Positions 1 through 13,215 are shown, numbered from the stretch's first letter. The stretch: DNA of 64,000 bases from Polydactylus sextarius (GCA_016801845.1 CM028914.1:3270001-3334000), one strand, 5' to 3'. Notes: a model not told the origin generated them from the letters alone. Numbers and translations: made by a program.

Positions 1-241
1 ATAGGGCCACATTTACTTAAAGATAGTATAAACAGTCTAGTTTAGTCTAAAATGACTTTAAAAGTGTGTGTTTAAGTACAAAATTCACTTTTGCTTCAAG
101 TATTTGCTTATTACTGTAACAAAATGCTGCAACATACAACCCAAACATTAACGTATCCTTTAAGATTTCTGTTTCCCAGGAGGTCAAAGGTCATCTGTGG
201 TGATTATAGATATAAATAAAGATGTAAATGTTTACACTCAC

Positions 242-3200
242 CCTGCTGTACTGCCACCTGCGCGTGCTGCACCAGTCGCGTGGCATCTGTCGCCGTATGT
301 TTGAGGTGTTTTACCACAGGGAACATGTTGACGACATCTTCTTCTCCAAACGCCGGCCGGTGTCGAGACTCAAACACGTAATCCCTCAGTCGAACCTGAA
401 AACAGAGAAAAGTCAAGAAAAGATAAAGCAGTGCAAGTAGTAGAAACTATATTCGGTTGCAGCTTCAGACATGATTTTAGGTAAATTTGTTTTTAACAGA
501 AACATGTTAAATGTCCATGTTTGACCTGGATGCCCGTCTTGATGGCGATCTCTCTCAGCAGTGAAATCCTCTGCAGGCTGTGTTTTTCTATGACTTCATC
601 TATACTTTCACTGAAAACAAAATGGATAAAAGTGTAAAATCCTGTTGCACATCAGTCATACACACATATACACAGACATACACACTGTAAACACACATGT
701 ACCTGTCAAAAGTGTAGTGATAATAATCACCAGCCTCCGTCTTGATTCTGCTCCACAGCTCAGCGGAGGTCAACTTCGCCCAAACGCTGTCCGTCAGCAG
801 TGTGACTCGACTCCCGTGGCTCCGTCGACGTCGACTCCTGCGACGAGAGAGAAGCTCGTCTGAGCAGGACTCAGGGATGGAGGAGGAGGAGGAGCTCAGG
901 AGGCAGTTCAGGAAGTGACTGACGGCGGCGGAGAAAGCTGCAGCTTCAACGTCCTGGATGAAAACAAGATCAAGATGTTTCATCTCAATATTTTATACAC
1001 AAATACTCAGATAAAACACTCAGTATATGAGCACATCACCTGTAGATACGTCCTGAAGATGTGTTTTGCACTTCTGATGATGATTTCACTGATACAAAGT
1101 CTCTGTGAAGAAACATTTGACTTGTTATTTGTAGATTTTAACATTGTTTGAAGACACTGTAGGATTTTAAACTGTTTTATTTTGTATTTTTATTTATTAT
1201 GCTTTAATTTTTATGTATATAGTTTTTTTTTATCTTTACTAGCAAACTGCTTGACCTGATCACCAGACATAGGATTCATGTTCAGCTCAACATCAAGTCA
1301 AACTGGGTGTCAACAGTCAACATCTGGAACATCTGCAAACATTTCTATTTTTATGATTTCATCAAATCAAAAATAAAATCTGTTTTTTTTTCTGTGGCAG
1401 AAGCTTTTTCATAACAGCAAATGCATTTTTTTTTTACAAGTTAACGTATCTACAACACAGGTTTGTTAATGTCTGTGTTTTTGTTAATAATATCTGTGTA
1501 AGTACCTTAATATGGCTGAGTCTCTCTCCCTCCTCCATCCTGTTCAGCTCCGTCAGCAGACAGCCCAGGTACCGAACGTTCACACCGTGCTGATGCAGCA
1601 CTGAGGTCAGCGTCGGTCCGTCCATCGGCACCGCTGCCTGGTCCAGACAGTCCCTCAGCTACAGCGCACACACACACATTATATCAACATCACACACCTC
1701 AGACTTCAGCTCCACACAAGATTTCAACTCACCAGCGCTGGAATCTGATTCGACAGCAGAAAAGATGCTGCGTCCCACAACAACTTTCTGTGTCTCTGAA
1801 CCTCCTCAGCAGCTTCAGATGAGAAACGAACTCCTGCAGTAAAAAACCCAATTCAGTGTTTATTAAAATCAATCCTTTTATACATAATAAGACTGTTTGT
1901 GTGTGTGTTTGTACAAGTTCATTAATCACCTGGAGAACAAACATCAGAATTGAAGCGGATGTCGAAACAAGTGTCGCTCACTGATCCGACGGCTTCACAA
2001 GCTTTCAGGATTATTTCTTCTCTCTGAAATTCTACAAAAACAAAAGATACAATTATTTTGAATATATATCAAAATATCACAATAAAACAATACCAACCAT
2101 TTACAATGGCCTCAATAATTGGTTAACAATTAATATTTTTGGTTTTTAAGGATATCTGTGATTCAACTTATAGACTGATTGTGATTAGTAAAGATACTGT
2201 CAGTTGAGTGGAATGAAAATGTTTATAAGTAAATAGTAAATATACTTAGTTACTTCCCACCTCTTGGACTGAATAATAAGATAATAATTTGTATAATTGT
2301 GTTCAAAAAAACTGAATATTTGAACGTTTCTCATTTGGTGACAACAGAACAAAGTCCATCTGTTGATGAAGATGATGAAATATAATGAAAATGAACAGAA
2401 AAGCTGCTAAATAAACTTTGTAATGATGTTGTTTTACTGCATGTTGCTTTATAGGTTAATGATTTTGGTCAATAAGTTGCACTGACCTTGGTGGAAAGAT
2501 GGATTAGATTCCAGAGAGGAAACAGTTTTAGTTTTGATCTAGTAGACGTGTAGGGTTGTTTAGTCTTGATAGAAGTGTGTGTTCGACTGAATGATGCTCT
2601 AGTTTTATCATTTCATCATTTCACTTCATTGAGTAGATGTTATTCACCCATATCAACAGCAGCTGTGTCTGTATGTCCAGTTCTGTTGTCACTGTGCTGC
2701 GTCGCTTCATCCTGTTCTTCCAGTTGGTTGAGCCCCTGAGTCACCAAGTTGACGTAAAGTTCATACCTGCAACAGGAAACATGAACTTAGAGGAAAAAGA
2801 TATAAAAGATAGAACAGATAATATAAATCTCCTTCTCCGTCACCTGTGTTGGACGAAGGCCTCCACCAGCTCTGGCCTCAGACTCGCCAAACTGTGACGG
2901 TGACGTCGTGGGAAACCGAATCTCTGACTCTCCTCCGGTGCCTCCGTCCACTTTTCCTCTGAGGCGGAGAACTGGAAGTTAAGGTCCGGAGGGAAGGTAC
3001 GCAGAAGATCTAGGATGTAGTGTCGTCCGTCGTTACCCAGAATGCCTTTGGTCTCAATCCCAGAGCAAAGCTCAACAGGACGGTTGTTGTGGTCGAGGAC
3101 GTGGTGGCGTTTGATTCTCAGTCGTTTACTGGTTTTATCCAGAAGCTCCAGAAACCTAAAGTTGAACACATGAAAGAGGAAGATGATTATCTGTGGGGAA

Positions 3201-6200
3201 ATTAATTGAACAACATTATAATTTCTGCCTGAGTGTGTGTGTTTTACCTGGGGTGTGTAAAAACAGTTGCTCCATAGTCATTAGAGCCATAAACGACACT
3301 CTGCTCCTGACTTTTCTCCAGTATCCCAGGAACAATCGTCTGAGCGATAACACGGATGCCACGATAGTCGACCACAGCCGTCCCAAGCGTGTGAAGACCC
3401 TCCATGTCGATGGATGCGTAACGCCTGCAGTTATTTATTTAGTTATTTTTAAGATAAGACAGTAAAATTACTCCTACAAATAATCAAAGTGGGAAGAGAT
3501 GAAATTATCTGTACTCTGTAAAGTAGTTTGTGTAATATCCAGACTACTGGATGTCAAATTGTTTCCTGCTGAACAAACACACGTCTAAACTGATCAGATG
3601 AAATAATATAATCATCTCTCTCATCTACCTGAGCTCCTCTCAAGTCGCAGACGGCTGCAGCATGAGCAGCAGTGTTGCCTCCCAGCGGACGATAATGTTC
3701 AGATATATCGAACCCGAAGCTGAAGAAAAGGTTGTTCCAGATGAACATCTGCATTTGAGGCGTCTCACTGGGGTTTAGCGGCATCACGTTACCGTCGATG
3801 ACGGCAACGGCGCCTTGTGCGGCTGCAGCAACAAAGTCACTGTTGGTCTGGATTATACAGAGGAAACAAATATTTAATATTTATTAAAAAGTCTGAAAAG
3901 CAGAGGAGTGGCTGCACAATATATTGAATATATCACAATATCATGATATCAACATGCACAAGATACGTATCACAAAAAGGCAGTTTGAACCACAATAAGT
4001 TGTTTCTTTCCATGTGCTGTGAATTTACAATCTACATATCAATATGTGTCAAATTAGAAACTTAGCAACTTAAGTATTTTATTTATTCTTATCACAATAT
4101 TGTCATGATGTCTGATATTGTGCACCCATATTTTATAGATTAAAAGCTTCTATATCAGTTTTCTCACACTGATTGTTACAGATTTGCTTCAGGGGGAACA
4201 TAGTGAAGAAGAAGAAGATGTGACCTTAAATATGCTTCTCTCTCTGTGCAGACGTTCCCGCAGGGAGCTCCTCGGCAGCTCCCTGCATCCCTGCAGCTCC
4301 TCGTTCCAGTCTCGACTCTGTGGTCACAACACACAACTTTAAATATCATCATCATCATCGTCTGTGTCAGGTGTGTGTATGTGCAGTAACACAGGAGCAC
4401 TGAGTTCATTCTGTAGTTTACTGTGCATTTCCAAATGTATCTCGTCTGCAACCTGCCCAGCTGTGTGTTTGTCTTGTCCCATGTGACTGGCGCTTCGTCT
4501 CCTCGGCTCGGACACAGTCCAGACTGTGGTCTCCAGGTGGAGCGGTCCAGGTGAACAGCTGATAAGGGGCCGCAAACCGCTCGTAAGGGTGTTGTTGGAC
4601 TCTGAAAAAAGCAACGACAGTAACAGTTGTGGGTTAGATTGATAATTATTATCTTAATTTTCCAACATTTTCCAACTAGATTAGTTTGATCACCTCTTCT
4701 TCTGCAGGGTGTTGAAGTTTTTTCTGAAAGCAGGACTGATTTGACTCAGCAACTCGACGAGAGAGTGACAGTGGATTTTGGGAACCGCAGGTTTAGGGTT
4801 GAAGTTGAAGGCTGTTGACCTGCAGAACAAGTTGAGTACAGGTAAATCACAAGTCCTGAACTCTGAGAGGAAGAAAATGAGGCAATTTATGATTTAAAAG
4901 AGACAGAAGGAAAAGTAAAGAAATGATTCACAGATAAACATTGTCTGGAAATCATCAACTAGGTGTTTTTGATACATGATCTTATCTTAGATACTTTATA
5001 CTATGTATGAAAATGTTGATCTGTTGGTAAAGATAAAGAAAAAGCCAAATAAATCCCAATATCATTAGGATTCATCAGCTAAGAAGCATAATTTCGTGAC
5101 CACATGTGTTGAAATATTTCAGTCTGGACATAATTTTCACTAAAGACTCAAACAATATCGAACATACAGCAGCTGAAGAGTTGAGACACTCACTGGTTGA
5201 GGTAGAAACCACGAGTAGACGATGTAATGTTGAGTTCTCTGTCCTCCATCGTCAGGACGTTCAGGTACATCAGATCTCCGTGCATCTTCCTGTTTCCTGG
5301 AGGAGGATTCCAGCTGCTCAGAGTCAGGACCCGCAGACACTGTAATGGCTGCAACAGTGTTTTATAAGTTTCTACTGCTGAAATGCACATTGTTAAGTGT
5401 ATTTTATATATTCAACACATTGTTTTTTCTCTCACCTTACGGTCTTCTCTGACCGGCTGAAGTGGAATAAGTGGTCGGTCTTTACATCCAGGGAGGATGA
5501 ACTCTGGAGGTCTGAGGTCGACTGACTCCTTCTCAGAGGCTCGTCTCTTTCCCATGTTTTCATAATCTGATAGGATGAACACAGAGGTAGATGAGTTTAT
5601 TACTGACACAAACACAAACACGACACCTGATGTGAGGAGTTTCACCTGTGGTGTAAAAGGTGAGGTAAGAAAGTGAGCAGCCGTTGAGTCCGTTGTAGGC
5701 GTCTGAAGGATCGAGGCTCCTCAAGAGGTCACATACATGTCTGAGGTGGAGACGAGCGTCTCGGAGCGAATAAGGATCTGCAGCAAAGATGAGATGATGA
5801 GATGCAACGTTCAGTAACAAAGTAGTAATAATTCACTACTGTGCTTTAGTATGTTTTGGGAGTATGTGTCTGTATTCTGTCAGCTTCCAACCAAATTCAT
5901 TTTTTGATCTGTACTTCTTTATACTTTATACAAACTGAACTAAAAACTGCATATTTCATTATTAGACACACACTAAGAGGATGAGTTTATCACCTTCTAC
6001 CAGTTTTATCAGCGCTCCCTCCTCGATTCCGTCGATGGAGCAAAGCTCCGTGAGGCTGTCCAGCGTGGCGCCTCCCAGCTGGAGGGAGAAACATGTACGA
6101 TGGCAGGTGATCTCGTGATCCATCAGCACCTGGTGCAGTTCTGCCACCAACATCTGGCCTGAAACCTGAGGAGGAGTTAGAGGAGTCACAGTTGGATTTA

Positions 6201-7682
6201 AATGATTCAAAAAGACACTAAGGTAAAGACAAGTGTCTTAGCAGCGAAACAGAACCTGCAGCTCAAAACTTTCAGTTGCAGGAGGTTGAATTCTGACGAT
6301 GAAGCTCGTCTCCTGGAGCTCGACTATGTCACGGATGCTAAGTTGTTCGGTTTTATCAGGATCCAATGAGTTCAGGTAGTCGTCACCGCATTTTTCTTCA
6401 GTTTGACTCGGAGCAGCTGTAAACAGTGAAAAACAACTTTGTGATCATGGAAAATAAACTTAAATCATCATATTTCAATCATGTGCCAGATGTCATTTAT
6501 TGGAGTGTATGAATAAAAGTTTAAGATTAACACATTTTTAAACATTCAATCACAGGCTGATTTAATATATTTCATCATTTTTAGTTTGTTATCTGATTAA
6601 AATGAAGCTCTATAGTTTAATGATCCAGTAGCAATCGCACCTTTGACATGTTGTGCTGCCAGAAACAACCTGTCGACTAAAAACAGAGTCATCTGTTTCG
6701 TCTCGACTCCTTCTTTCTCCACCTTTGGCAAAGCAGCACTCAGCTCTAAAACATGTTGCAGGCTGGTCTTGTTGTCGTCCTCTTTCTGTTCCTGCTGTTG
6801 AATCAGTCGACCTGACTCCTCAGTCGACTCTGCCATCTGTTGTGTCGGGTCTGTACGATGCTCTGTGGGGCAATCAGTGTTGTTGAGGTTGTGTTTTGTT
6901 TTTAATTTTGTCTGTGATTCAGCTGAAATGCTGTTGTTTGCATCTTTTTCATTTCTCTCTTTGTTTTTTACATCTTCCTGTGCCTGTAAAGTGCCCCGCT
7001 CTGTCCAGGTGAAGTCTGTATTTTCTTCTTTTAGTCTAGGATTTTGTTTTGTTTGAAATGTTTCCTCACTGATGTGATTCTCTGTCTGTGTTTCTGCAGA
7101 AACTTCTAATGTTTGCGTCTGCGTTTGTGTCTCCAGGAACACATCTTCTTCATTAACATCCACAGCCATGTCTTTAAAAGTGCCAACGCTTCTTTGTGTT
7201 TTCACGTCTCTCTCTTTGCACATAAATATTTCAGTTTGTGTCTGAACTTCTGTCTGTGACTCTGTCTGAGTCTGGACTCCCATACCGATCTGTGTCTCCA
7301 TCTCAGTCTGCGTCTCCACCTCAGAAAACCCCCTGCTTCTCCCCGTGTGTCCCTCACCTCCTGGCTCCTGCACCTTCGCTCCTTCACCTCCTCCCTCTTC
7401 TTCCTCAGACACCAGCAGACAAACCATCGGCTCCACCAGAGTCACGTCTCCTCCCAGGCTGCTGCTCAGGATGATGTCTGGAAACAGGAAATGCTCCGGT
7501 TCGAGGGCGGGGTTCGTCACGCCGGTGGAGACAGTCGAGAGGTCGTCCACCGGACTCAACGAGTCGCAGTCGCTCTCTTCGCTGGTCAGGAGAGGAGATC
7601 TCTCCGCTCCACCCTGCACCGGTGTTTCCTTAAACTTGAAGTAGTTTGACAGTGTTTGACAGCATTGAACTATGTTTCCCAT
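242..7682 (-). CDS. cluh-like: CLUH-family (clustered mitochondria) protein, 5' part, cut by window edge
   Basis: CLUH proteins are cytosolic RNA-binding proteins that bind mRNAs for mitochondrial proteins and control mitochondrial distribution. Coding exons, 5' to 3' on the minus strand: 7682-6641, 6416-6256, 6165-5994, 5777-5646, 5566-5436, 5348-5194, 4819-4694, 4601-4453, 4317-4225, 3847-3629, 3424-3248, 3155-2844, 2766-2648, 2031-1930, 1833-1733, 1658-1506, 1102-1040, 953-703, 610-526, 395-242. Family landmarks seen include HQVLMDHEITCHRTCFSL, WNPPPGNRKMHGDLMYL, MQMFIWNNLFFSFGFD, GILGNDGRHYILDLLRTFPP and RHRPAFGEEDVVNMFPVVKH, in the family order. The TPR C-terminus lies beyond the left edge. 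The first exon (about 347 codons) is extra relative to human CLUH and begins MGNIVQCC; it joins the core in frame. A splice acceptor just upstream (7725-7726) implies a further 5' non-coding exon. Two single-base frame inconsistencies (near 4491-4503 and at the 3629/3424 junction) leave open decay or assembly error. Family assignment is very sure; which teleost paralogue it is, is not. Confidence 0.93.
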
Positions 7683-7724
7683 GATGCCTTTTACACAAAA
7701 CAGCAATGAAACTTTGCAGCAAAC

Positions 7725-10193
7725 CTAAGAGAGGAAACAACAAAGTTTGGAGTTAGAAATATCACAAAGTTAATACAAATCTCTACAACTATTGGTGTAA
7801 ACATTATGTGCTGATAACTTTTACTTACAGTCCATTTTACCTCTGACTACATGCAGCAGTGTAGGAGACGTGTGTTAACTTGCTAAATATAAACCGTGAA
7901 AGGCTTTTGTGTGTCTGTTTGTGTGGCATGTGTGAATACAAACAGCTAAGAGCCTTAGACAACAGCTGATATCTGGGAGATTATGAAGTGTCACCTTACA
8001 GTGGAAAGAACCTGTTAAACCTCAGAGACTGAATCTCATCAGAAGATGATGGACGTGTTGAAATCCTGCAACAAAACAGAGGAAAGGATGCAATCAAAAC
8101 ACTAACTATCTGAATAGATACTGTTTTAATGTGTTGTCCTGTTGTAAAAAGAACTGTTTAAAATACTGAATAAGTGCAGCAGAAAACATGTGCGTACGTC
8201 TGAAACAACAGGAGAATAAAACAGCATCAGCATGACATCAGTGTAATGAGTGTGAGACCTACCAGTCTGTGTCATCTTCTCCTCACTGCTCTGCTCCTCA
8301 TCCTGCTGAGTTTCACACACTTTCCCCTTCGTCCTTGTAGCGAAACCACACATCTACACAAACTGTGTCATTACACGTTGGTGTGTGTGTCTGTCTGCTG
8401 CCCTTCATGGTTGGAGAGAGAGAGAGAAGCTGTGAGGGATCCTGTAGGCCCTCACACACACACATTCACACACACATTCACACAAACACACTCATATTCA
8501 CACACTAGTACCCATCCATGTCCAGAAGAGGGCAACCTCTCTACCCTTCATGATGCAACTTCCTGTTCTCAGACCAGTCTGTGCTCTCTCTATCAACCTT
8601 GAATGTTGAATGTGAGAACCTGCAGGTGTATTAATAGAATTTTTTTTTTTTTTTTTTAAATATCACGTGTGTGGAAATGAGCAGGAGTGACACAGCACAA
8701 TCCTGAAACAACTTCCTGTTCCATCCTTTTTTTTTCTGTCTCTCTCTTTTGCACTTTTTAGGAGCGTGAGCTGGAATGCAGCTCTGCCGGTTGCCATGGC
8801 AGCGGTGCAGGGATGCATTAGCATTCTGAGCACGGTCTCCAAGACGACAACAACGTCGACGACTGTGGGAACATTCTAGAATGGGACGGCTGCTAGGAGA
8901 CGGGATGCAGGTGTGTAACACGCGACCAACACGTCACATGTGAGTAACTACAGTTAAAAAGTGAATGAATGGATGAAACATTGTATCAGTTTTCTTTCTT
9001 TCTTTTTTTTCCTTGAGAGTTTAATTTAATTTAATTCAGTTTTACATAATTATTTAAATAATATTCATCTCATCTCACTACTTTTAATCTGAATAAATAA
9101 GATTAAATTAATTCTTTATAAATACAGAGTCAGACTGAGTCATCAACATCAACTCTTTCTTTTAGTTTATCAAATCGTAAAAACTATTAAAATCCTAGAA
9201 AATTAAATTATAGCTGTTTGTTAAAAAGTGAATAAAAGGATGAAACATTGTATCAATTTGTTTAAAAACACTTTTTCACCAGTTTAATTTAATTTTATTG
9301 AGTTTCACTATTTTGTTTAAATATTATTCATCTCATCTTGCTACTTTTAATCTGAATTTAACTATTTAAATCCAAGAAAATTCAGTAATAAATATATTTG
9401 TTTACCAAATACTAATACTACACTGAAGTTTTGCTTTTTTACTTTTCTCACCATCAGCAGCTCTGACCTGATTTTAATCCCAGTCAATACAGGGTTACAC
9501 TGCCCCCTAGTGTTTAGATCAGATATAGAGTTTATGACCGACACCTTATTATCTTATATTATGACTTTTATCTCAATTAAGCAGCTGAATTAAGTTCCTC
9601 AGTTTCAACAAAGTCAACAAAGAGTTATTGTTAATGACACCTGTGATTTTTCTACCATGAAGTTAAAAACACACAACATGACAAATATAAATACTGTTCT
9701 GCCATCATGAGGCACATTGCATGAATTTAATAAAGTGCAAATCATACAAAATGTCCTTAAGCCTTCTAGAGTGACTCTCTGAACCTGCGTTACGGCTGCT
9801 GCAGTGAAAAAAAGCAGGTTGCCAGTAAAGTGGTGTTAAAGTTTTCATAAAACCAGAGGCGAGGCTACTAATTACAGGCAAAAAGCTGTGATCAACATCA
9901 GTGTGAAAATCAAAAGGCATCCATATAAAACTGGATCAGTCTTTTTTTTTTCTTGTTTCTTTCTTCACACTTTCATTAAGTCACATGTCGGTGACGTCAT
10001 CGTGACAAAGTGCAGCTTTGACCACACGCGCTCTTGTGAAACTAACTCTAAATATCTAACTCATTCCTTAAATCTACAGACAATCACAACTTTATATTTC
10101 TCTCGTCTTAAGTTTTTAATATTTCGACGACATCAGATGTTGATCGATGTTGGCGGCGATCCGCTGGAAGACGACGTCACCTCCTCGTCTTCA
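7725..10193. other. Intergenic: CLUH upstream region and CCDC92B 3' flank
   Basis: No supported coding exon. The right side should contain the CCDC92B 3'UTR and the left side the CLUH promoter and upstream non-coding exon(s). It holds CA-rich tracts (about 8450-8510), a T-run (8640-8657), a short direct similarity between the A/T-rich stretches around 8955-9190 and 9220-9360 (shared wording such as gaatgaaacattgtatca), and otherwise AT-rich unique sequence. Confidence 0.6.
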
Positions 10194-12495
10194 TCACAGA
10201 GCTGTTTCTCCTTCACCCGCTCCCATGTCCACCCTCCTGTGGATCCCGCTGTCCTCGATGTCCTCCCACTCGTCCTCCATCTCGTCCCCGTCCTCCGTTC
10301 TGATTGGCTGGCTCAGACGGAGGAGGCGGTACCTGAGCGGCACCAGGAAGAGGGCGGGGTCAGGCATGGTGTGTGGCCTCTGCGGTGATGTCACTCTCTC
10401 CCGTGGGACGCAAGCTCTGACTCGCTCCTCCCTGACACGCCTGCTGTGTCTTGCCTCCGATTGGCCGGGAGACACCGGAGGAGGCGGAGACAGAAGCCAG
10501 TCTGAGCCCTCCCCTTCGTCGTCTTCCTCCTCCTCATCTTCCTCCTCCTCTTCCTCCCCTTCCTCCTCATCCTTCCCACTGGGTTGCTCCTTCCTCTGAG
10601 CACCAGAACCGGTCCTCTGCTGCTGCCGGAACAGCTTTAAACGAGCGGCGTGCAGCTCGTGGCAGAGAGTCGTGGTGGTGACGTTTTGATGTTGCAGTTC
10701 GCGGCTCAGCAGCGTGATCTTGTGGCTGCGACGTTTCAGCTCCTCTAGAAAACATCGCTCTTCTTCCCTGAGGCTCCGGCTGAGTGCCGACGTTCGAGCC
10801 CGACCGGCTCGCAGCTCCCCACGTACGGCGACCATCATGCACTGCTGGTCCTCTAGGAGGCGCTCTGCAGCCTCACAGCGCGCTGCTAGCTCCGCCTCCT
10901 CCTCTGTGAAACAAACATTAACATATACAGCATATAGGCTACACTTAAAATGATGGTCTGGAGTAATTTGAACCCAGGTTCTATTTCACCATGAATCAAA
11001 CTGAGTCAAACTCCCCCTCAAGAGATATTTTACGTTGGTTGAAGTAATATCCAGTTTGACCGTCTTTTGTTTTTAAAGTGATGGTCCAGAGTAATATAAG
11101 GGTCTCAGGGTCTATTTCACCACGAATAAGAGTCAAACACCACCTCAAGAGATATTTTACGTTGGTTGAAGTAATATTGAGTTTGTGTCAAACTAGTTTT
11201 GAGTTTGTTTTCACAACCAAATAGTTAATAATGAAAGTAAATGGGGCAGTCAGCCAAACGTATCTAAATTGTCATTTTTTTAACCACTAATAAAGCTCAA
11301 AATATCACTTCACTTCAGCAGTAGCATGAATTTTCCTCACTCTTCAGGAAAATCAGGAAAATGATGAATCTGCTGATCTGAAAACACCCTTCATCACCAG
11401 TTGTTATAAAACCAGATGTTGGGTAAGTCTTGTAAAACAGTGTTTTTAATAAACTCTGGGTTCACTGACTAAGTTATCAGTACTTCAGTTTATGTGTAGG
11501 GACCCTATTCATGCTGCTGCTGAAGTGAAGTGATATTTTGAGCTTTATTAGTGGTTAAAAAATGACAATTTAGATACGTTTGGCTGACTGCCCCATTTAC
11601 TTTCATTGTTAACTATTTGGTTGTGAAAACAAAAGACGGTCAAACTTGATATTACTTCAACCAACGTAAAATATCTCATGAGGGGGAGTTTGACTCGTAT
11701 TCATGGTGAAATAGACTCTGGTTCATGTTACTCTGGACCGTGAGTGTAATGGTTAAAACTGCTAACAATGATTTCTGACATCTGTCTGGGTTTTCCATCT
11801 CTTCCCAGCATGTGTTTGGGTTTTTCTCCACAGACTTGTACATCAGATTAATTGATGACTCTAAATTGCTTGTAGGTTTTTGGATCTGGGCCTAAATGTT
11901 TGTTTGTATACATCAGCCCTGTGATGGACTGATGATCTGTCTATACTCTCTTCACCCACACTCAGCTGGGATTGACTCCAGCAACCACCACCACCCTTAT
12001 ATTATTCTTTCTATCTGTCTGTCTGTCTGTCTGTCTATCTGTGTTGTGACAGAATTAAACTATATTTAACGTGGATGTAAAATGTCTGTCACTTCATACA
12101 TGAATGAATGATTATACTGTTTTCTGTGTGAAGTCCTCCTCTGTCTTTGTTTCCCTCTCATTAATTGTGATTAACAGCAAACACATATCATCCTCGCACC
12201 TTCAGGAGTTTTAATATCTCACCTGCTGTGTTTCTGTCGGGAAACCTGGAGTCCAACTCACAGCTCAGCTCTGCAGCAGGTGGACAAAACAAATAAAGAT
12301 AAGACATAAAACAAGGTGTCAGACAGGTAGACAGACAGACAGACAGACAGACGGCTGTGACTGACCGTGGCAGCGTCTCTTCAGGTGTGTGATCTCCAGC
12401 TGCAGGCCCGTCAACATGGCCAGGTGTTCCTGCTTCAGGAAGGCGATGCCTCTTTCTACACTGGCCACCTGCTGCTCCAACCTCCCAGCGTCCAT
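10194..12495 (-). CDS. ccdc92b: CCDC92B-like coiled-coil protein, three coding exons
   Basis: Exons 12495-12366, 12270-12200 and 10901-10194 splice in frame to about 302 residues. Residues 1-43 (MDAGRLEQQVASVERGIAFL onward, with LKQEHLAMLTGLQLEITHLK) match the CCDC92 N-terminal coiled coil. The third exon carries FLEELKRRSHKITLLSRELQ followed by LCHELHAARLKL, the second family coiled coil. The C-terminal part has an Asp/Glu run of about 25 residues, then MPDPALFLVPL (CCDC92 has MPDPTPFLL) and a tail EWEDIEDSGIHRRVDM. CCDC92 proteins are centrosome/cilium-associated coiled coils; the B paralogue is little characterised. The acceptor at 10902 (after CACAGAG) was chosen because the site two bases upstream breaks the frame. 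It lies next to CLUH, as in human 17p13.3, which supports the B paralogue. The 1.3-kb second intron contains a palindromic MITE and an L2-like tail. Confidence 0.85.
10945..11756. mobile_element. Palindromic MITE, copy 1, with an extra left arm
   Basis: A long inverted repeat inside the CCDC92B intron. The left arm reads AATGATGGTCTGGAGTAA near 10946 and its reverse complement occurs near 11735. The first about 130 bases of the left arm are present twice (10946-11076 and 11077 onward), indicating insertion next to, or partial duplication of, an older copy. TTAA occurs at both outer edges (10945-10948 and 11753-11756). No coding capacity. Confidence 0.85.
11775..12005 (+). mobile_element. Degenerate L2/V-SINE-type 3' tail
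   Basis: Contains decayed versions of blocks common in fish LINE2/SINE tails: TTAATTGATGACTCTAAATT, GCCCTGTGATGGACTGATGA and CAGCTGGGATTGACTCCAGC, in the expected order, followed by a CTGT microsatellite. Non-coding fossil in the CCDC92B intron. Confidence 0.7.
12009..12042. repeat. (CTGT)n microsatellite
   Basis: Short tetranucleotide run directly after the L2-like tail. Its reverse-complement counterpart (ACAG)n occurs at about 12325-12352 inside the first CCDC92B intron. Confidence 0.85.
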
Positions 12496-13177
12496 GACTG
12501 GACACACACACACACATGCACACAGATATGATGGTGGGATTCACCTGCACAGATCTGGACATTACAGCAATTTGAGCTCTGACACATTCACAGTCCATGC
12601 ACAGTTTCAATTACAAAGAAATCAGATCAAATGCATTATATTTATGATGCTTTAAGATAAATTCCACTCATTATTGAGGTTATATTTTAATAAAACTATA
12701 TTTCTGAGAATTTTTCTGCAACATTTCAGAGGTTTTATTGTTAATTCTCATGTGATCTGATTTCCTAAACCTCTCTTCCTTTATTTTTGTCCATAAATCT
12801 GTGATTTCTGTCAGTGTTTACCTGTGAATCAGCCTGGGGCCTACCGTGATTCAGAAGCGGTTTCCTATTCAAATCGTCTCTCATGGATCCTCGTATCGCT
12901 CCGAGATCTTCGTCCTTGATGCTGCAGAGAGATGGAGAAAACAAAAGATCCGTGCAAAGCGTCTTGACTGCAAAACGACGCTCGTTGTCTTTTAATTTGC
13001 AGCTTCAGGTGAGACGCTGCTGCCGCTGCAGCTGGATGGCGTTTTATTTTTTTTTTCCTGAATGGATCCTGCCGCTGCCGCTGCAGTCAGTGGAAATAAC
13101 CTCCTCATAACCTTCTGCTCGCTGCCGTATTCACAACCAGGCAGAGCGGTATGAGGGGTGATTAGTGCCACCCAGCA

Positions 13178-13215
13178 GGAGGAGGAGGAGGAGGAGGAGG
13201 AGGAGGAGGAGGAGC
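13178..13215. repeat. (AGG)n microsatellite
   Basis: About 12 tandem AGG units followed by an ordinary sequence; upstream of CCDC92B. Confidence 0.9.

Noticed and set aside
10391..10842. Alternative frames overlapping the CCDC92B third exon
   Set aside because: Shadows of the real coding frame in GC-rich, repeat-biased sequence.
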